Positions 34,368 to 46,449 of a stretch of DNA of 64,000 bases are shown here, piece after piece (positions within the stretch are counted from its first letter, which is position 1; each line of letters begins with the position of its first letter). The translations under genes and the position numbers were made by a program. Source of the DNA: Dendrocalamus latiflorus (taxonomy: Eukaryota; Streptophyta; Magnoliopsida; Poales; Poaceae); contig CM029666.1 of the NCBI GenBank assembly GCA_017311315.1, positions 34,296,749 to 34,360,748 of the forward strand, written 5' to 3'. The notes under the pieces were generated by a model. That model was not told the origin of the DNA. It saw only the letters and a list, made by a program, of their open reading frames with translations, and ran no database searches.

Positions 34368-34918
34368 CTAAAGGTGGTGAAAACGGTCGGATAAGATTGG
34401 ATAGTGTTCAAATCACATTCGTATTCGTATTTATAAATAAATATGAATATAAATTCAAATATTTTCGAATATGAATATGAATCGAATATTGTAACAAATA
34501 TGAATTCGAATCGAATATCTACTCAATTAGGTCAGATCCAGATATCCTCGTAACTTATATAGTATAAAGACATTAATAATATTTTATCGCCGTACAATCA
34601 TACTTAATAGTTCTAATTCATTTACATCACCTAAAGAAACATGAATTCAAGTTTAATTAAAAAAAACTTGTCCAACTAATTAGTCGTATTGTAATATATG
34701 TATATTGTTTCGTCGAATACGGATAATCCAGATAAAATAACATTTCGGATGGTAAAATTCTATACCATATTCGTATCCATATTTTTATGTGAATTCGAAT
34801 ACGAATACGAATAAGATAGAAATTGTTAATCAGATTAAAAAATATATACCATATTCGTATCCTATCGAATACGGTAACCAAATAATATAAATAATTCGTA
34901 TCCACTTTTCACCTCCTA
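34368..34918. mobile_element. hAT-like MITE rich in ATTCGTATTCG words
   Basis: The ends AAAGGTGGTGAAAACGG and (reverse complement) AGGAGGTGAAAAGTGGATACG resemble hAT termini of the GGTGNAAACGGATACG type. The interior is AT-rich with many GAATATGAATA/ATTCGTATCC words. Its 8-bp duplication is not recognisable. Confidence 0.5.
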
Positions 34919-35161
34919 CTAGCCACATACAGTTTTGTGAGGGATTTGGATCATTTGCACAGGCCGAATACAACCAAGAATCAGTCTCGAGGACCTCTTT
35001 GATTTGCAGAATTCTAAAACACGGGATGAAAAAAAAACACAATTGCGATGCTAGAATCTTTTGAATCCTACCAGATTGCAAAACACAGGAATTTGTAACC
35101 ATGAGTGATTGATTGCAACATACGAAAAGGATATAAATTTTCAAAGAGCGTTGAGTCAACG

Positions 35162-36748
35162 TGTAATAACACTTAGATCATTACGGAGTAAACGTTCTCG
35201 GAAGAACAACCGGGTGGCGTTGGCTTGATTGAGATAAGAGACAGACTATAGATGAGGAAGAAGAACCTTGAGAGAGAGAGAATAGATTAATTTATTTTCA
35301 TTGCTTAATACCAATGATAACATGCAGCTCCTCTTTTATAGGAGATGAAACCCCTAACAAGTCAATCTGTTCTTTCTTATTAATAAGAATAACCTATCTG
35401 ATCTTTCTTATTAATAAGAATAACCTTTCTAATAGATAAGATCATATCATAACAATAACTTGGTTGCTAACGGAACCTAATCTAATCCTTAATTAGGCTG
35501 GCTAAGGAACGTTTCTCACTGCTGCTATAGTACCTGTGAGTACTGTTCATGTGCATTATTTTCTGCATATGACAACTCCTCCCCTTCTCGATGAGCAACT
35601 TGTCCTCGAGTTGCAGGGCGACGGCCACAACTGCAGCTCTAACAGACCCCACGTCGATGAGAGGGCATGAACTTGGTGCCACATCGTGTGAGAGGAGATG
35701 AACCAAACCTTGACAACAATGGATTGCGATGGTGTGGGCACTTTAGCATAGCCTGATGTAGAAAAAGATGCCAGTAGTGTAGGAGATTGGATCGGGACAG
35801 TCGAGTATCTTTTGCCTCCCTAGAGTGCCTCCCTAGATACGACAATGTCGTGATCCCACCCATGGCACTACCCATGACACTCAACGTGCTCCACACTTTT
35901 GAAGGCATGGACTCAACCAACAGCATGGAGGTGGTGGCCGTGGGATGGCAGCAGCCTTATTTTTCCGTGGTGGAGTCATTGGTTGTGTAGCCAAAGGCAA
36001 CGCTGCCAATGCAACTTAACTTAGAGCTTTCTTGTTGTCACTCGCTGTCATCTTCTTTAACATGCTTTTTACATTCTTAAGTCCAATGAGAATTTCTTCA
36101 TAGCCAACAATGATCTTACCACATCAACAGTAGAAGTTATTGAGTGGCTCTAATACTAAATGTAATTATTTTTAGATCATTACAAGGGTAAATACCGTCA
36201 GGAGGATAGCCGAGCGTTATCGGCTTGATTGAGATGCAAGAAAGACTATAGATAAGAGAGAACCTTGAGAGAAAGACTAAATTAATTCATCTTCATTACT
36301 TGATACCAATAGTAGTATGTAGCTCATCTTTTATTTAGGTAGAACCCCTAACAACTCAATCTAAAATTTCATATTAATAACCTTCTTAATAGATAAAATT
36401 TATCCTAACAATAGCTTAGTTGCTAGGAAAACATAGGGTATGTTCTTTTGGGCTTTTCAAATCGGCTTTTGGCTTCTGCTGCAGTACCTAACTTTCAAAC
36501 GGAGTATTTTCTTAAGACAAGGTCTACAAGTTAAATAATCTACACGTTAAAAACCCAACATCTGTACCAAGCAAAATCGTAAGTATCTGTCTCTCCGTAA
36601 TCTGTACCGTAAACAGCCAAAATTCAAAAATTTCAGCCAAAAGGCATAAACCGCAGCCGAAAAAAACAGGCCCATAATCTAATCTTTAATTAGGTTGGCA
36701 AAAGAAGGTTCCTTGCTACTGTTTATACGCATTATTTTCTACATGACA
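35162..36748 (-). mobile_element. Deleted LTR retroelement (non-autonomous, gypsy-derived)
   Basis: The LTRs are 35162-35574 and 36161-36748, the second enlarged by a MITE. They flank a 586-bp interior. On the minus strand the element begins TGTCATGTAGAAAATAATG, and its primer site next to the 5' LTR reads TAGTATTAGAGCC (about 36146-36159), a mutated tRNA-Met site. The interior next to the 3' LTR keeps a purine tract (AAGGGGAGGAGT) and a reading QLEDKLLIEKGR typical of the end of a gypsy polyprotein. The flanks CAACG and CAATG are a nearly preserved target duplication. Confidence 0.78.
36436..36673. mobile_element. MITE inserted in an LTR (Harbinger-like)
   Basis: Comparison with the other LTR shows a clean 238-bp insertion. 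The ends are GGGTATGTTCTTTTGGGC and the inverse of ACAGGCCC, and the flanks duplicate ATA. A relative lies at about 59547-59818; both share AAACGGAGTATTTTCTTAAG-type and CTGTAATCTGT-type words. Confidence 0.7.
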
Positions 36749-37269
36749 CAATGTCTAGGCTCCTATGGAATTGGATGTAAAGAAAAATATTTCTTAGGAA
36801 TTGTACCATTTCAGTTCTATAAATTAAACAACCTACTTAGGGAAAATTCCTTAGGGTTAGAGTCCTCCAAAAATCCTTCAATTCCAAGAGGCCCTCAATC
36901 CACCCATCCCTCCACACGTGCAGAGAAGACAGAAGTGAGACAATTGCGCAACATGGGGGTGAAACAAGGTCGTTACTACATGACATACCGCATATACATT
37001 CCTTCCAGCCAGGGGCAAAAGAACGAGGAAGGCGCTGCTAATAGTGGTCATGATACGCCAAAACAACAGTGGACAGACCCAGCACATTACATCGGCACAT
37101 GCGTGCGCTAAGATCGCTGTTTGTTTGGCTTCGGTTAGATGCTACTTAGCCTGGCTGAGAAACGCATCCAGGATCATATTCGGCTTCGGTGAGGTATCGT
37201 CGTCGTCGGTTAGAATCTGGTAAGAATAATAGGTGAGCGGAAAGATCAGGATGACATGATCCCGGACGA
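36749..37269. other. Region downstream of LOG; no gene seen
   Basis: A segment near 36760-36895 with GGAATTG...CAATTCCAAGAGGCCC looks like a MITE remnant. The remainder to 37269 probably includes the LOG 3' untranslated region. Confidence 0.4.
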
Positions 37270-40200
37270 CTACAGCTCAGGTGCAAAGTTGTGCGGCATC
37301 TGATCCTCCCAGACCAAACCGACCTCGTACTCGGGAACATACTCCTGCAAATCACATAGGTGTGTAACAAGTGTTACGCGAAGAAACTGTGATGGGTCAA
37401 AGTAGGCTTTCCCTACTTCAAGAGCTGTTAGGATTTTACCTCAAGCTTCAGAACGAGCTCCTTAGCAGTAGGAGCTGCAATGAGAATGCGCCGTGCGTCC
37501 TCTTTTATGAATCCTTCGCTGACAGCCATGTCGATGAAGGATAGAAAAGGATCGTAGAACCCATCGACGTTCAGAAGGCCAACCTGGTAAATATTCACAA
37601 GCAGTTACGCTAATGTCTCCCGAGATTGGTGACAATTATATGATGGAGAAGAGCTGGGAACACAAAATATGCATTGAGAATAGCATAACGGAAATCCAAG
37701 AATTAAAGACTAACGTATTCGTCAAACAACGTGGATCCACGTAGGATCACTAAATCCTAGTTGATACAACATTGCAAGACTTAATCAATTTGGCGGGGGC
37801 CATCAAACACAAACAACAGTGACAGATACGATGAATCAAAGTGAGAAATGTTAAATTGATTGTTCAGACCTTATTTATCTTTTAATTTCTGGTTCAGGAA
37901 CCAATTTTGAATGTAAAATTTGACTGGTACAAGATCCTCCAAACATCATCCCATTAGTCACGTTCGAATATTCATAAAGAATTAATTCTATCTTATTAAT
38001 ATAGATCATAAACAATAGTGAGTGCAGATCGCATGCTCCCCAAACTATGTTCCAATGGAACACCTGTAGATGGTAGGCTGCTTAAACTATTGATCAATAA
38101 CTTGTATATGGATGGTGAATACTTCATACCAATCACATGGGAGCACCACGAGGCCACAATTAAGGGAAGATGTTAGCAAAAGATCTCAATGGCTCTAACG
38201 ACTTTGGGATAAACTAATAGACTCTATAGTTTGCCAAGACAAGGAAGGAATTTGGAAACATGAAGGTACCACACATGATCTTCAAATTATTGAGAAATAA
38301 TAAGTTTCTGACATGAATTCTATAAGCTACAAGGAAGCAGAATTAGTTGTTACCGGCTTCTTATGGATTCCTAGTTGGGCCCAGGTGATGACCTCAAGCA
38401 ATTCCTCCAAAGTCCCATAGCCGCCTGTCGTGCAAGGGAGTGTCAAAATTTGCATCCTAGAACCATCAATTCACAGCAAATGCATGTTGCGATGGAGCAA
38501 CTAAATTATCATACCAGGCAATGCAATGAAAGCATCAGCAAACCGAGCCATTTCGGCCTTCCTCTCGTGCATGCCGGAGACTGCTCTAACTTCCCCAACT
38601 GGCTCTCCAGTTACCTGCAAATCAAAGAAGTAACAAGAAAATTAAGCATCTGGCACACATCACGCTTGCATCTTTCGAAATGATTTTAAATCCATTCTAG
38701 AAAATCTTTTTAAATCCTCTCTACTGAAACTACTAGCTAGCAGTGCAAAAAGTCCTCGGAAAGGTATGTATGGCCGTATTGGACGTAAAAGTATTAGCAC
38801 GCAAAGTAGCTGTAGTACATGAGCTCATCCCATCCTCCATATTAGAATACAAGAAAGACCAGTTCTACGTAGTGCATTAGTCAATGACCACGACAAATAC
38901 ACAGGACTAAATATCCTTTTTAACATATACTACACCTCTAAGTACAAGCGTAGTGCAAGAAGTAAAGAATCCATTTACTGCGTGCAAATCCAGTAAAATT
39001 CCAAGGCAAGGCCGATGCGGTAGCACCCTAGCTTAAATCCATTTAAGAAGAGCATGCAATGCTGTTGGACAGGCGCACAAGATTCATGTGATGAATACAA
39101 ATGCATCATGTCTCTACGAAAATAGTTCTTTATTGCGCCTTCTCTGTCGTGCCCTCAATTGTAACAAGGCACGGCAAATAAAAGGAGAGAGCATGCATAC
39201 ATGCCTGTTTTTGGGCTGCGGCTTATTAGTTAATGAATAGTGTTTGTGAGAGAAACTAAAAACCAAAAAATCACTGAAAAAACAAAATAAATATGATGTA
39301 CGCATACAACATCAATCAAATTAATGCGAGTTTCCAGCAGTAGCCCACTCACCTCTCTGGGCATCAAGGACTTTGGGATGACCCTGCCAAGAAAGAGGGC
39401 AAAGAGAAGGGCGCATTAGTTTTTAGCATAAAGCAGTCGAACCAGTCGAACAACAAGGCCACAGCCTTTCCATGGCAAGAAACTGGCAAGCCAAGGCCCA
39501 GTCTAGGCTCAGGCACAGCTAGAGCCTAAACCAGAGAGAGCTGGACCAAATAAACGCTGCACAATAATTAGACCATGGAAGAGAAGGGAGAAGCACTAGC
39601 TAGCCTCTTTGCATCGACTAGTCTACCCAAGAGCCCATTTCGAGCATGCAAGCTAGTAGCCTTTTGGAAGCAAGGCCGAAAGGTGCTTCCACTCCTGCGA
39701 AACCCAGATGCATTCAAAATGCCCCCCACTGAGAAACGATATGGCCAAGTACTCAACACGCCACTGTCCCCTATTGATCAAAACCTGCCATTTTGATACA
39801 AGAAGGCGCAGGAAGCATGCACTCACAGCAAGATCACTCAAAGAAGAGAACACCTGGCAAGCAAGCAACTGGCATAGACTCGAGAGAGAGTGGGAGGGGG
39901 TGGGAGAATGCTAGTAGAACTGGACTCACCCAATGACATGGCGTCCTCCATCATGAACTGCATGGGAGACCAGCCCCATGAGGCCAATGGAGCCTCCCCC
40001 GTAGACCAGGTCTATGCCCCTCTCCACCTGCACCCACAAAGAGAAGCAAGAAAAGAACACATCATGGAAAAAACCCCAAAAGGTGAGATATTTTGATGCA
40101 TGCAAGAAGCAAAGATTGTTCCTTTGGGGAAGCAAGTGAGGTCACAGCGCCATGCTGCCAGCCATCATGATTATCCATGACCATGGCCCAACCACAAGAG

Positions 40201-40781
40201 CTAAATAGCAAAGGATTGCAGGGACTTTAGTTTCCCTGGACGGTGCGAGGCCATCTTTGCCGTGCCGGCCAGTGCGTGAGCTAGCTGTGACCTGTGCCCC
40301 ATATGTGTGGTATGATCATGCAAGAAGGCTGTGATTGATGCAGTGCGCACCACGACTACAGCTCAGCAGCTGCTGCTGCTCGTGCCATGCCATCCCCACA
40401 TATTCACCTAAACGACGCCCCCAAACACAAGCACAAACACAAACACAAACGAGAACGAATACAAGTGTGGGGCAAGAGAACCGAGAAGGGCGCAGAAAGG
40501 CTCCACCCTTTCTTTTTTGCTGCAAAATTCAATCTGAAACCCCAAAAAAGACTGGATTTTTTATGGGTTGTGGCGCGTAAAAGGCGGGATCTTGGGCGCT
40601 AACTTACCAGCTCCTTGCCGAGCTCGACGGCGGCGTCCTGGTAGCTGGCCTTCCGGCCCTTGGCGCTGCCGCAGTAAACGCAGATCCGAAGGAACCGGGA
40701 CCGCCTCTCCCCACCGCCGCTCTCCGGGGCTACTCCGCCAGCGGCACCGGAGCTCCTCTCCTCCGCCGCCTCCATTGCCAT
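37270..40781 (-). CDS. LOG: Cytokinin riboside 5'-monophosphate phosphoribohydrolase (LONELY GUY)
   Basis: LOG enzymes release active cytokinin bases from their riboside monophosphates in one step. Seven exons (40608-40781, 39930-40027, 39353-39383, 38515-38614, 38354-38424, 37440-37583, 37270-37344) join in frame with GT-AG introns into 230 residues, the usual family length. The start at 40781 gives [12 protein letters not shown] before the conserved [15 protein letters not shown]. The Rossmann-type phosphate motif [10 protein letters not shown], the arginine of SGMHERK (R119), and PGGYGTLEE (134-142, E142) include the catalytic residues known in the family. The end, [15 protein letters not shown], is typical. 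The short variable N-terminus resembles rice LOG itself more than the LOG-like paralogues, a judgement from memory. No disruption is seen. It is flanked on both sides by transposons. Confidence 0.96.
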
Positions 40782-40965
40782 CACGGGCGTCGGCGTCCGG
40801 TGGTGCGGGACTGGAGAAGGGTGGTTCTTGCCGACGAGGTGGCGGCGGTGGCTCTTTGGGTAGGTGGGTGCGTGGACGTAGCGAGAGGGCGGGGTAGGCG
40901 GGGCGAGGTGTGCGCAGGAAATTGCGAGTGCTTGAGACTTGATGGATGATGTGGGGGGAAGCGTC

Positions 40966-40975
40966 AATTTATAGG
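40966..40975 (-). promoter_or_regulatory. TATA box of LOG
   Basis: CTATAAATTG on the minus strand lies about 190 bp upstream of the ATG in an otherwise GC-rich context. Confidence 0.7.
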
Positions 40976-41010
40976 AGAGCGCTCGGGGTTGGGGGATTTG
41001 GGAGGTGTAT

Positions 41011-41172
41011 GTTGGTGGGTCCAACATTGTTGGGGTCCGTGGGGTCCATATGGGGTGGTGTAGGTTGTCTGTTGGTGGGTCCAATATTGTTGGGGTCCGT
41101 GGGCCCACATGGACGTGTAGGTTGGTCGTTGGTGGGTCCAACCATGGTGGGGTCCGTGGGGCCAACATGAAG
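41011..41172 (-). promoter_or_regulatory. Three tandem promoter repeats with TCP-like sites upstream of LOG
   Basis: Units starting at 41011, 41071 and 41128 (about 57-60 bp each) share GTTGGTGGGTCCAAYATTGT and GGGGTCCGTGGG. They contain repeated GTGGGTCC and one perfect GTGGGCCCAC palindrome, close to the GTGGNCCC/GGNCCCAC sites of TCP transcription factors. They lie 35-205 bp upstream of the TATA box. Confidence 0.6.
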
Positions 41173-42111
41173 CTTTCCGTGGTTTCGGTTTTTTTTTCTT
41201 GAGGGGAAGTGGTTCTTTTGTTTTGGGGGGTTGTGGTTGCGATTTGAGGCCTTGCTAAATTTTGCGTGAAAGTTGGTACTTTGGGCTTCATAGTCAAGAG
41301 GTGATTAGGGTAGAAAGGCTTTAATTTTGAAATTCAGCACATGACAAGTTATTGAAAATAGTTTTTTATTTTTGTCCATAGGTCTTATACAAAATATAAT
41401 CATTGTTTCATGATGTATATAGCATTCAATCAAATTTGCATAAGTCTTCCGCGGTTGATATGACTGTGAGCTTAACAATGTATGACAGTCCACTCAGATT
41501 ATTTAGAGAATTCGGTCCCACACATTTTCAGTAAAAAAATATATACAATCGTGTTCTTTTTCATACTTGATCGGTCAGACTAAGCATTTTGGTTGTTCAT
41601 GTCGGAGGTACGGAGATGAAGAAAGTTTGTATGGACACCATAGTTTCCCATCCTCCTTAAATCTCTAGCTTATTTTTCAAATCAAACAGTCCTGTAGTGT
41701 GCCCTTGTATGGCAAAGCAAAGGGCTCGAATCAAAACTTGTCGGCATTCCCTCTTCTGTGGATACTCTCTGCGGTCAAAATCCAAACTCATCGTGTCGTG
41801 CGCAGGTCCTACTGTATTCTCTGCTTGTTGATGGGAATTAATGGAGAGATTACGGTTGAGATTTAGCTTCTCTCGTAATCGCGGTTAATGTAGACTAATG
41901 AGATGAAGTTGAGCATTCATTGCGACGCCGACGCATCTAATGGAACAGCACCTCTGCCTCTCTCTCTCTCTCTCTCGAGCATCTGTCCCTGGACGGTCAA
42001 ATCGTATCTTTTGTTGAATCACGCATGGTCAAATCGTATCATCCTGAGCATTAATCAAACCGGTGCTTTCGGGTTGCCGGCGAGACCGCGAGAAGGGATA
42101 GATGCTGCATT
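41173..42111. other. Intergenic sequence upstream of LOG; no gene seen
   Basis: This probably includes distal LOG promoter. It holds a short CT microsatellite at about 41955-41976. Confidence 0.5.
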
Positions 42112-42264
42112 TTTCGGCCCTCTTTGATTCACGGGCTTTCAAATGAAAAATCCTAGGGAATCAGGATTTCATAGGAACGGCGAATGTTGATGCATTTGAT
42201 TAGCTTGGAACGACCGCGTGCAATCCAAATGAACAACGTAGAATTTCTGCGATTTTGGAGGAAA
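42112..42264. mobile_element. Left half of a MITE split by the copia insertion
   Basis: The end reads GGCCCTCTTTGATTCACGGG. An inverted counterpart (TTTGTGAATCAAAGAGAAC) appears at about 57588-57606, just past the far end of the copia element. This suggests the retroelement landed inside one MITE. Confidence 0.45.
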
Positions 42265-42349
42265 CATAGGACTGGTACGATAACAAGGGGTTAAATGGTG
42301 CTTTAAAAAATATCGTAAGTATTTATCAATTCTTCACTTCAATAACTAT

Positions 42350-44969
42350 GGGCATGTTTGGGACTGCTCCACTTCAGCTTTTTCAACTCTGCTCCAAATT
42401 TGTCTAGCCAAACGGGTCCAACTTCAAAAACTCTGCTCCAAGAAAAAGGTGGAATTGAAGGCCAACTCCACGTTTTGTCTGGAGCTCCTCAAGGGGTACT
42501 CCAAAAACTGAAGTTTTGTATCTCCTCATGGAGTTGAGAGAAAATTACCCACCACTGCCATTACACAATTCATCTCCTCCGTACCGATTCGCTCCTCTTT
42601 TCCGCCCGACGCTCCTTCTCCCCACGCCCGCAACGCCTCCTCTTCTCCGCCTCTCTTCGCCCCTCTTCTCTGCCCCACACCCGCGCCGCCCCTCTTCTCC
42701 CCACGCCCGCAGCGCCTCCTCTTCTCCGCCCCCACCCGCGCAGCCCCTATTCTCCGCCCCCACCCGTGCGCCCCTCTTCTCCGCCCTTCCGCGCCGTCTG
42801 CCGCTCCTGGCTCTCCGCCGCCGCGTCCCCTCCCCGGTTCCTCCCTTGGCTCCTCGTCCGCGCCGCCCACCCCACCACCCGCCACTCCCTCTCCTTCTTC
42901 TCCCTCTCCTCCGGCGCCGTCCGCTCCGTCCCCGCCCCCTCCGCCACCCACCGCCTCCTCGGCCACACCCACTCCCACCTCCTCTTCTCCGACCACGTCC
43001 ACCACCCCAACCCTCTCCTCCTCGTCAACCCCCTCACCGGAGCCCAGCTCCCCCTCCCCCCTGCGCCTTTCCATCCGTCCAGCCCCATCACCCAGGGATA
43101 CTACATCTCCGGGCCCGACTCGCCGGTGGTGCTCTACAACGCGAGGAAGCTCTGCTTCCACCACCCAGGGGGTGAATCAAGAAACCCAGGGGCTATGCTT
43201 CCTTCAAGTGCTCGGCCTTCATCCCGTCTGGCCATGAGCTGCGGATTTCACAGGGTTTCAAGGGGAATTGCATCTATTTCTTCAAGTTGGAGAGGGCCAG
43301 AAGGTTTTGTATCTATTTCTTCACAGGGTTTCGGTAAAGGATGTTGATTATATATTTGTAATTGTATAACTGGGGAAAATTTCGATTCATTCACTTTTCT
43401 TAGCTGCAAAAGCCAGACAGGAAAAACCGGGCATGTTGTAGTTTAGATTCTTGAGTGACTAGGCTTGAAACATGTAATTGTAAACCTTTAGTTCAGGAAA
43501 GATTAGCTCTTTCTGACAATTATTTTGCTCATGATTGCTGTTGGTTTACCTATTCAGGGAAAGGAATAAGGCAATATTGGTCCATTCGCATGTTGGATTA
43601 TAATAGGAATAGGAAGTGAATTCTAGTCTTTGCACAGTGGTATACTGTACACACCTTTGTATGTGCTATTAGTTTGTTTTCTTCCGTATCTATAATGAGT
43701 GAAGGACCCAAAGGTTATGCAACATTATGATAGGAGATACACTTGCAACATTATGATTGGAGATACACTACTCCTTATATAGCTTCTGATTGAAGTTTTC
43801 ACATGTGTAAAAATTATATGGACAAATTGGTATTGTTTAAATGGTGTCACTAATGCACACTTTGCCGTGAGGCCTAAGAATGCAAGTACTTTTCCAAGTG
43901 GAAATTCTCTCTGGCGGTCTGGCTATCTAAATGCTCTTATAGGTTCTGAGTTATGTGGCATATTATAGTTTGTTGTTCCTCTGTTTTAGGATTAGAATGA
44001 TCGAATCATTCTGTGGATGTTTACACACACTGTAATCTGGTTGCAGAAGTCAGTCCTAGGATGTAATGTTTGATGTCACACCACTTCACCATTCTACCCA
44101 CCGAAATGGAAAAGTATGTTGTATAACTGAATCTTTAGTTAGCTTAGTTGGTACTAAAGCAATATATATGTCTCAGCTGTCTTGAAAGAAGTGGTTATAA
44201 ACACAGTACTTTTCATATAGTTGTTGTTGCAAGTGCACTTTAGTGTTGTTTCTGGTTGGAGTGTTCAAGAATGCCATTTCAGGATCCTTCCTGGAGTGCC
44301 TTGGCAGATTGCAAGGGTGTTTGCTCCTCCATTTGGCTATGGCAACAGAATGACAGACGAACTCTGTAATTAGCAATCTGTCAGTTTTGATCCTTGCACA
44401 GTTTGAAGGCTTATATAGGTTGGCACCTTAGAAGTGTTCTAATTGTTTTCAATCATTGTCGTAATCATAAATATCTGTCGGTAGATACGGCAAACTTTTT
44501 TTGGGTCAAGAACAAGCCTGAAGTTTCCTCAAGATTATTTTTTGCACTAGTTAAAACTTCATCAGTGTTTGTTTTGTCCTAGAAGTGATATAATCTGATA
44601 TGGCATTATTATACTTGTGAAGTTTCAGAATAGAATAGAAAAAAGAAAAGAATCTAGCTTCGCTTGACTATTCGCACGAACTCCACAGTGGCAACAAATT
44701 AATTGCGATTATAATATTTTTCATCATATTTCAATTGGCAACAAAAAATATTCAGTTACACATGCTCCGCAGACATCAAAACATACACCAAACATCATTC
44801 AGGGGCACATTGGACCTTTCTCAAGGAAACCTCACATTTCTGGAGTTGGAGCTAGGCTGCGGGCCAAACAGGACCACCTGCTCCAGGAACTCCACAGTAG
44901 AGCTGCTCCATGGTGGAGTTGGTGGAGCAGAGCTGGAAAAACTGGAGCAGAGCAGTCCCAAACAGGCCC
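42350..44969. mobile_element. Pack-type Harbinger-like transposon carrying a host gene fragment
   Basis: The ends GGGCATGTTTGGGACTGCTCC and (inverse) GGGCCTGTTTGGGACTGCTC are clear TIRs. The LTR sequence resumes exactly after them when compared with the partner LTR near 55680, and the TAT at 42347-42349 and 44970-44972 is duplicated. No transposase is found in its 2.6 kb. It holds a fragment of an F-box/DUF295 gene near the left end, then 1.5 kb of AT-rich sequence without recognisable genes. Confidence 0.78.
42766..43175 (+). pseudogene. Captured F-box/DUF295 gene fragment
   Basis: The frame reads FRAVCRSWLSAAA, the second half of an F-box. A DUF295-like stretch follows: LLVNPLTGAQLPLPPAPFHP, then GYYISGPDSPVVLYNARKLCF. 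GC content is far above that of the flanks. The F-box start and the C-terminal half of DUF295 are absent, and the frame runs on into unrelated sequence to 43347. F-box/DUF295 proteins are abundant, fast-evolving grass genes. This copy cannot make a complete one. Confidence 0.7.
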
Positions 44970-45770
44970 TATATAGCTATAAAGATCAGAATTAGAAACC
45001 AAGCGCAAAGCAACAAGCTCAAAAACATGAAAGAGAGAAAACTTAGCACCTCAACGGTTTGACCGCTATAGAGAGGCCGATCTGATCAGCTTGAGTACAA
45101 CGGTCTAACAAGTGGCCGGTTGGACCAGGTCTAGGGACAGTTTGACCGCTCCCCTGTATGTAGAATAGAATATCAGTCCGAGCTAAGATTAAGAAATGTG
45201 CAACTCCCAAAATCCGCAATCAAAAGAGGTGAAACTTTATATCTATTTTGTTAAGGGTCTCAAAAACTTATTTCATCAAAAATCATATGAATTTTGACCA
45301 AAGTTCTAATATTTCTCAAAGACAAGCAAGGTTGCACAAAAACAAGGTAAACATCAAAATCTTGGGATATAACTTGCTCGTGAGTAGAAGATTGTCAAGA
45401 TGGCTCCAGATGAGCTCTTACATGTCATAGGAAGCTATTTCTCCCAAAGATTTGAAATAAAAACCTTAGGATCGAGAAATCTCAAGATGAGCTCAAATCC
45501 AAGTAAAACCGGACAGCTTCAAAATCTTGCAAGACCTTGTGTCTAGATGAATAAGGATTGATCTCGATAAGTCATCTCCGTTACTTACACATCCTTAGCA
45601 CATAGCGAGGTCAAGAAGGGGAGAGAAGTGATCAAAATCAATAAGAACGAGAGCAAATCAATCAAATCAAGAAGGCATCATGAGTGATGAACAAAGTTGA
45701 TATATTGCTACTTGAGGATGAAAGTTTTACAACCACTTCACCTGGAGAACAAGAAAGCACACCGCAATTG
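44970..45770 (-). repeat. Remainder of the copia 3' LTR
   Basis: It aligns with about 55690-56500: shared words include GAGGTGAAACTTT, GATCGAGAAATCTCAAGA and GTGATGAACAAAGTT. It then stops abruptly near 45770. Confidence 0.8.
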
Positions 45771-46449
45771 AATCTATTTAGAGTGCTGCAAGTTCAGAAT
45801 TGAATTATTTTGTTCGAGTACTTGGAACTGAGAACAAATAGCACATTTATCATTTTTTCAAATATATTTTTGGTCTTATCTTAGTAAAGCAAGTTCTATA
45901 CTATGAATCATCCACAACTGTCTCCTAAATTTCAATTGATTGAACCATGTACTAGATCTCAAACATTTGTCGATCATCCCAGGCAAGAGGCTAAAAAGTA
46001 TGATCATGGTCATCCAAAACTCTCCATGATTTCATGCCTAATGTAATGACAAACCATCTCATGAGAAATGATTGATGAGATCAGCTTTTCGCACATAAAA
46101 GAGATCATTTTTAAGTTTAAACTAGCACAGCTCAATCTAAATCTCAATTTAGATTTTAGACACAACTTAACATATTTGATATAGTATAAATCATAAGAGA
46201 ATCGCTAAAACAAAGCTAGTCATAAAATCCAGCAATGACATGTTTTACTTCAAGTTTTCACATTTAAAAGAGCTAGCATGTCAAAAGGTAAGCTACACAT
46301 AGAAAGACATGATAAATCTAGCAAACTAACACAAAGCATGGCAAACAAACACAAGGCATGGCAAGTTGTAAAGCAAGATATCATGTCACATTGGGATAAT
46401 AGTCAAACCTTCATTTAAATTTTTACAATACAAGTTACTAAAATTTAAA

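Noticed and set aside
40782..41297. Upstream in-frame extension of LOG exon 1
   Set aside because: It would cross the TATA box and the promoter repeats. The family N-terminus fits the ATG at 40781.
42526..43164. Minus-strand 212-codon Glu/Gly-rich frame
   Set aside because: It is antisense to the F-box/DUF295 fragment. The plus strand matches a known family and this one does not.
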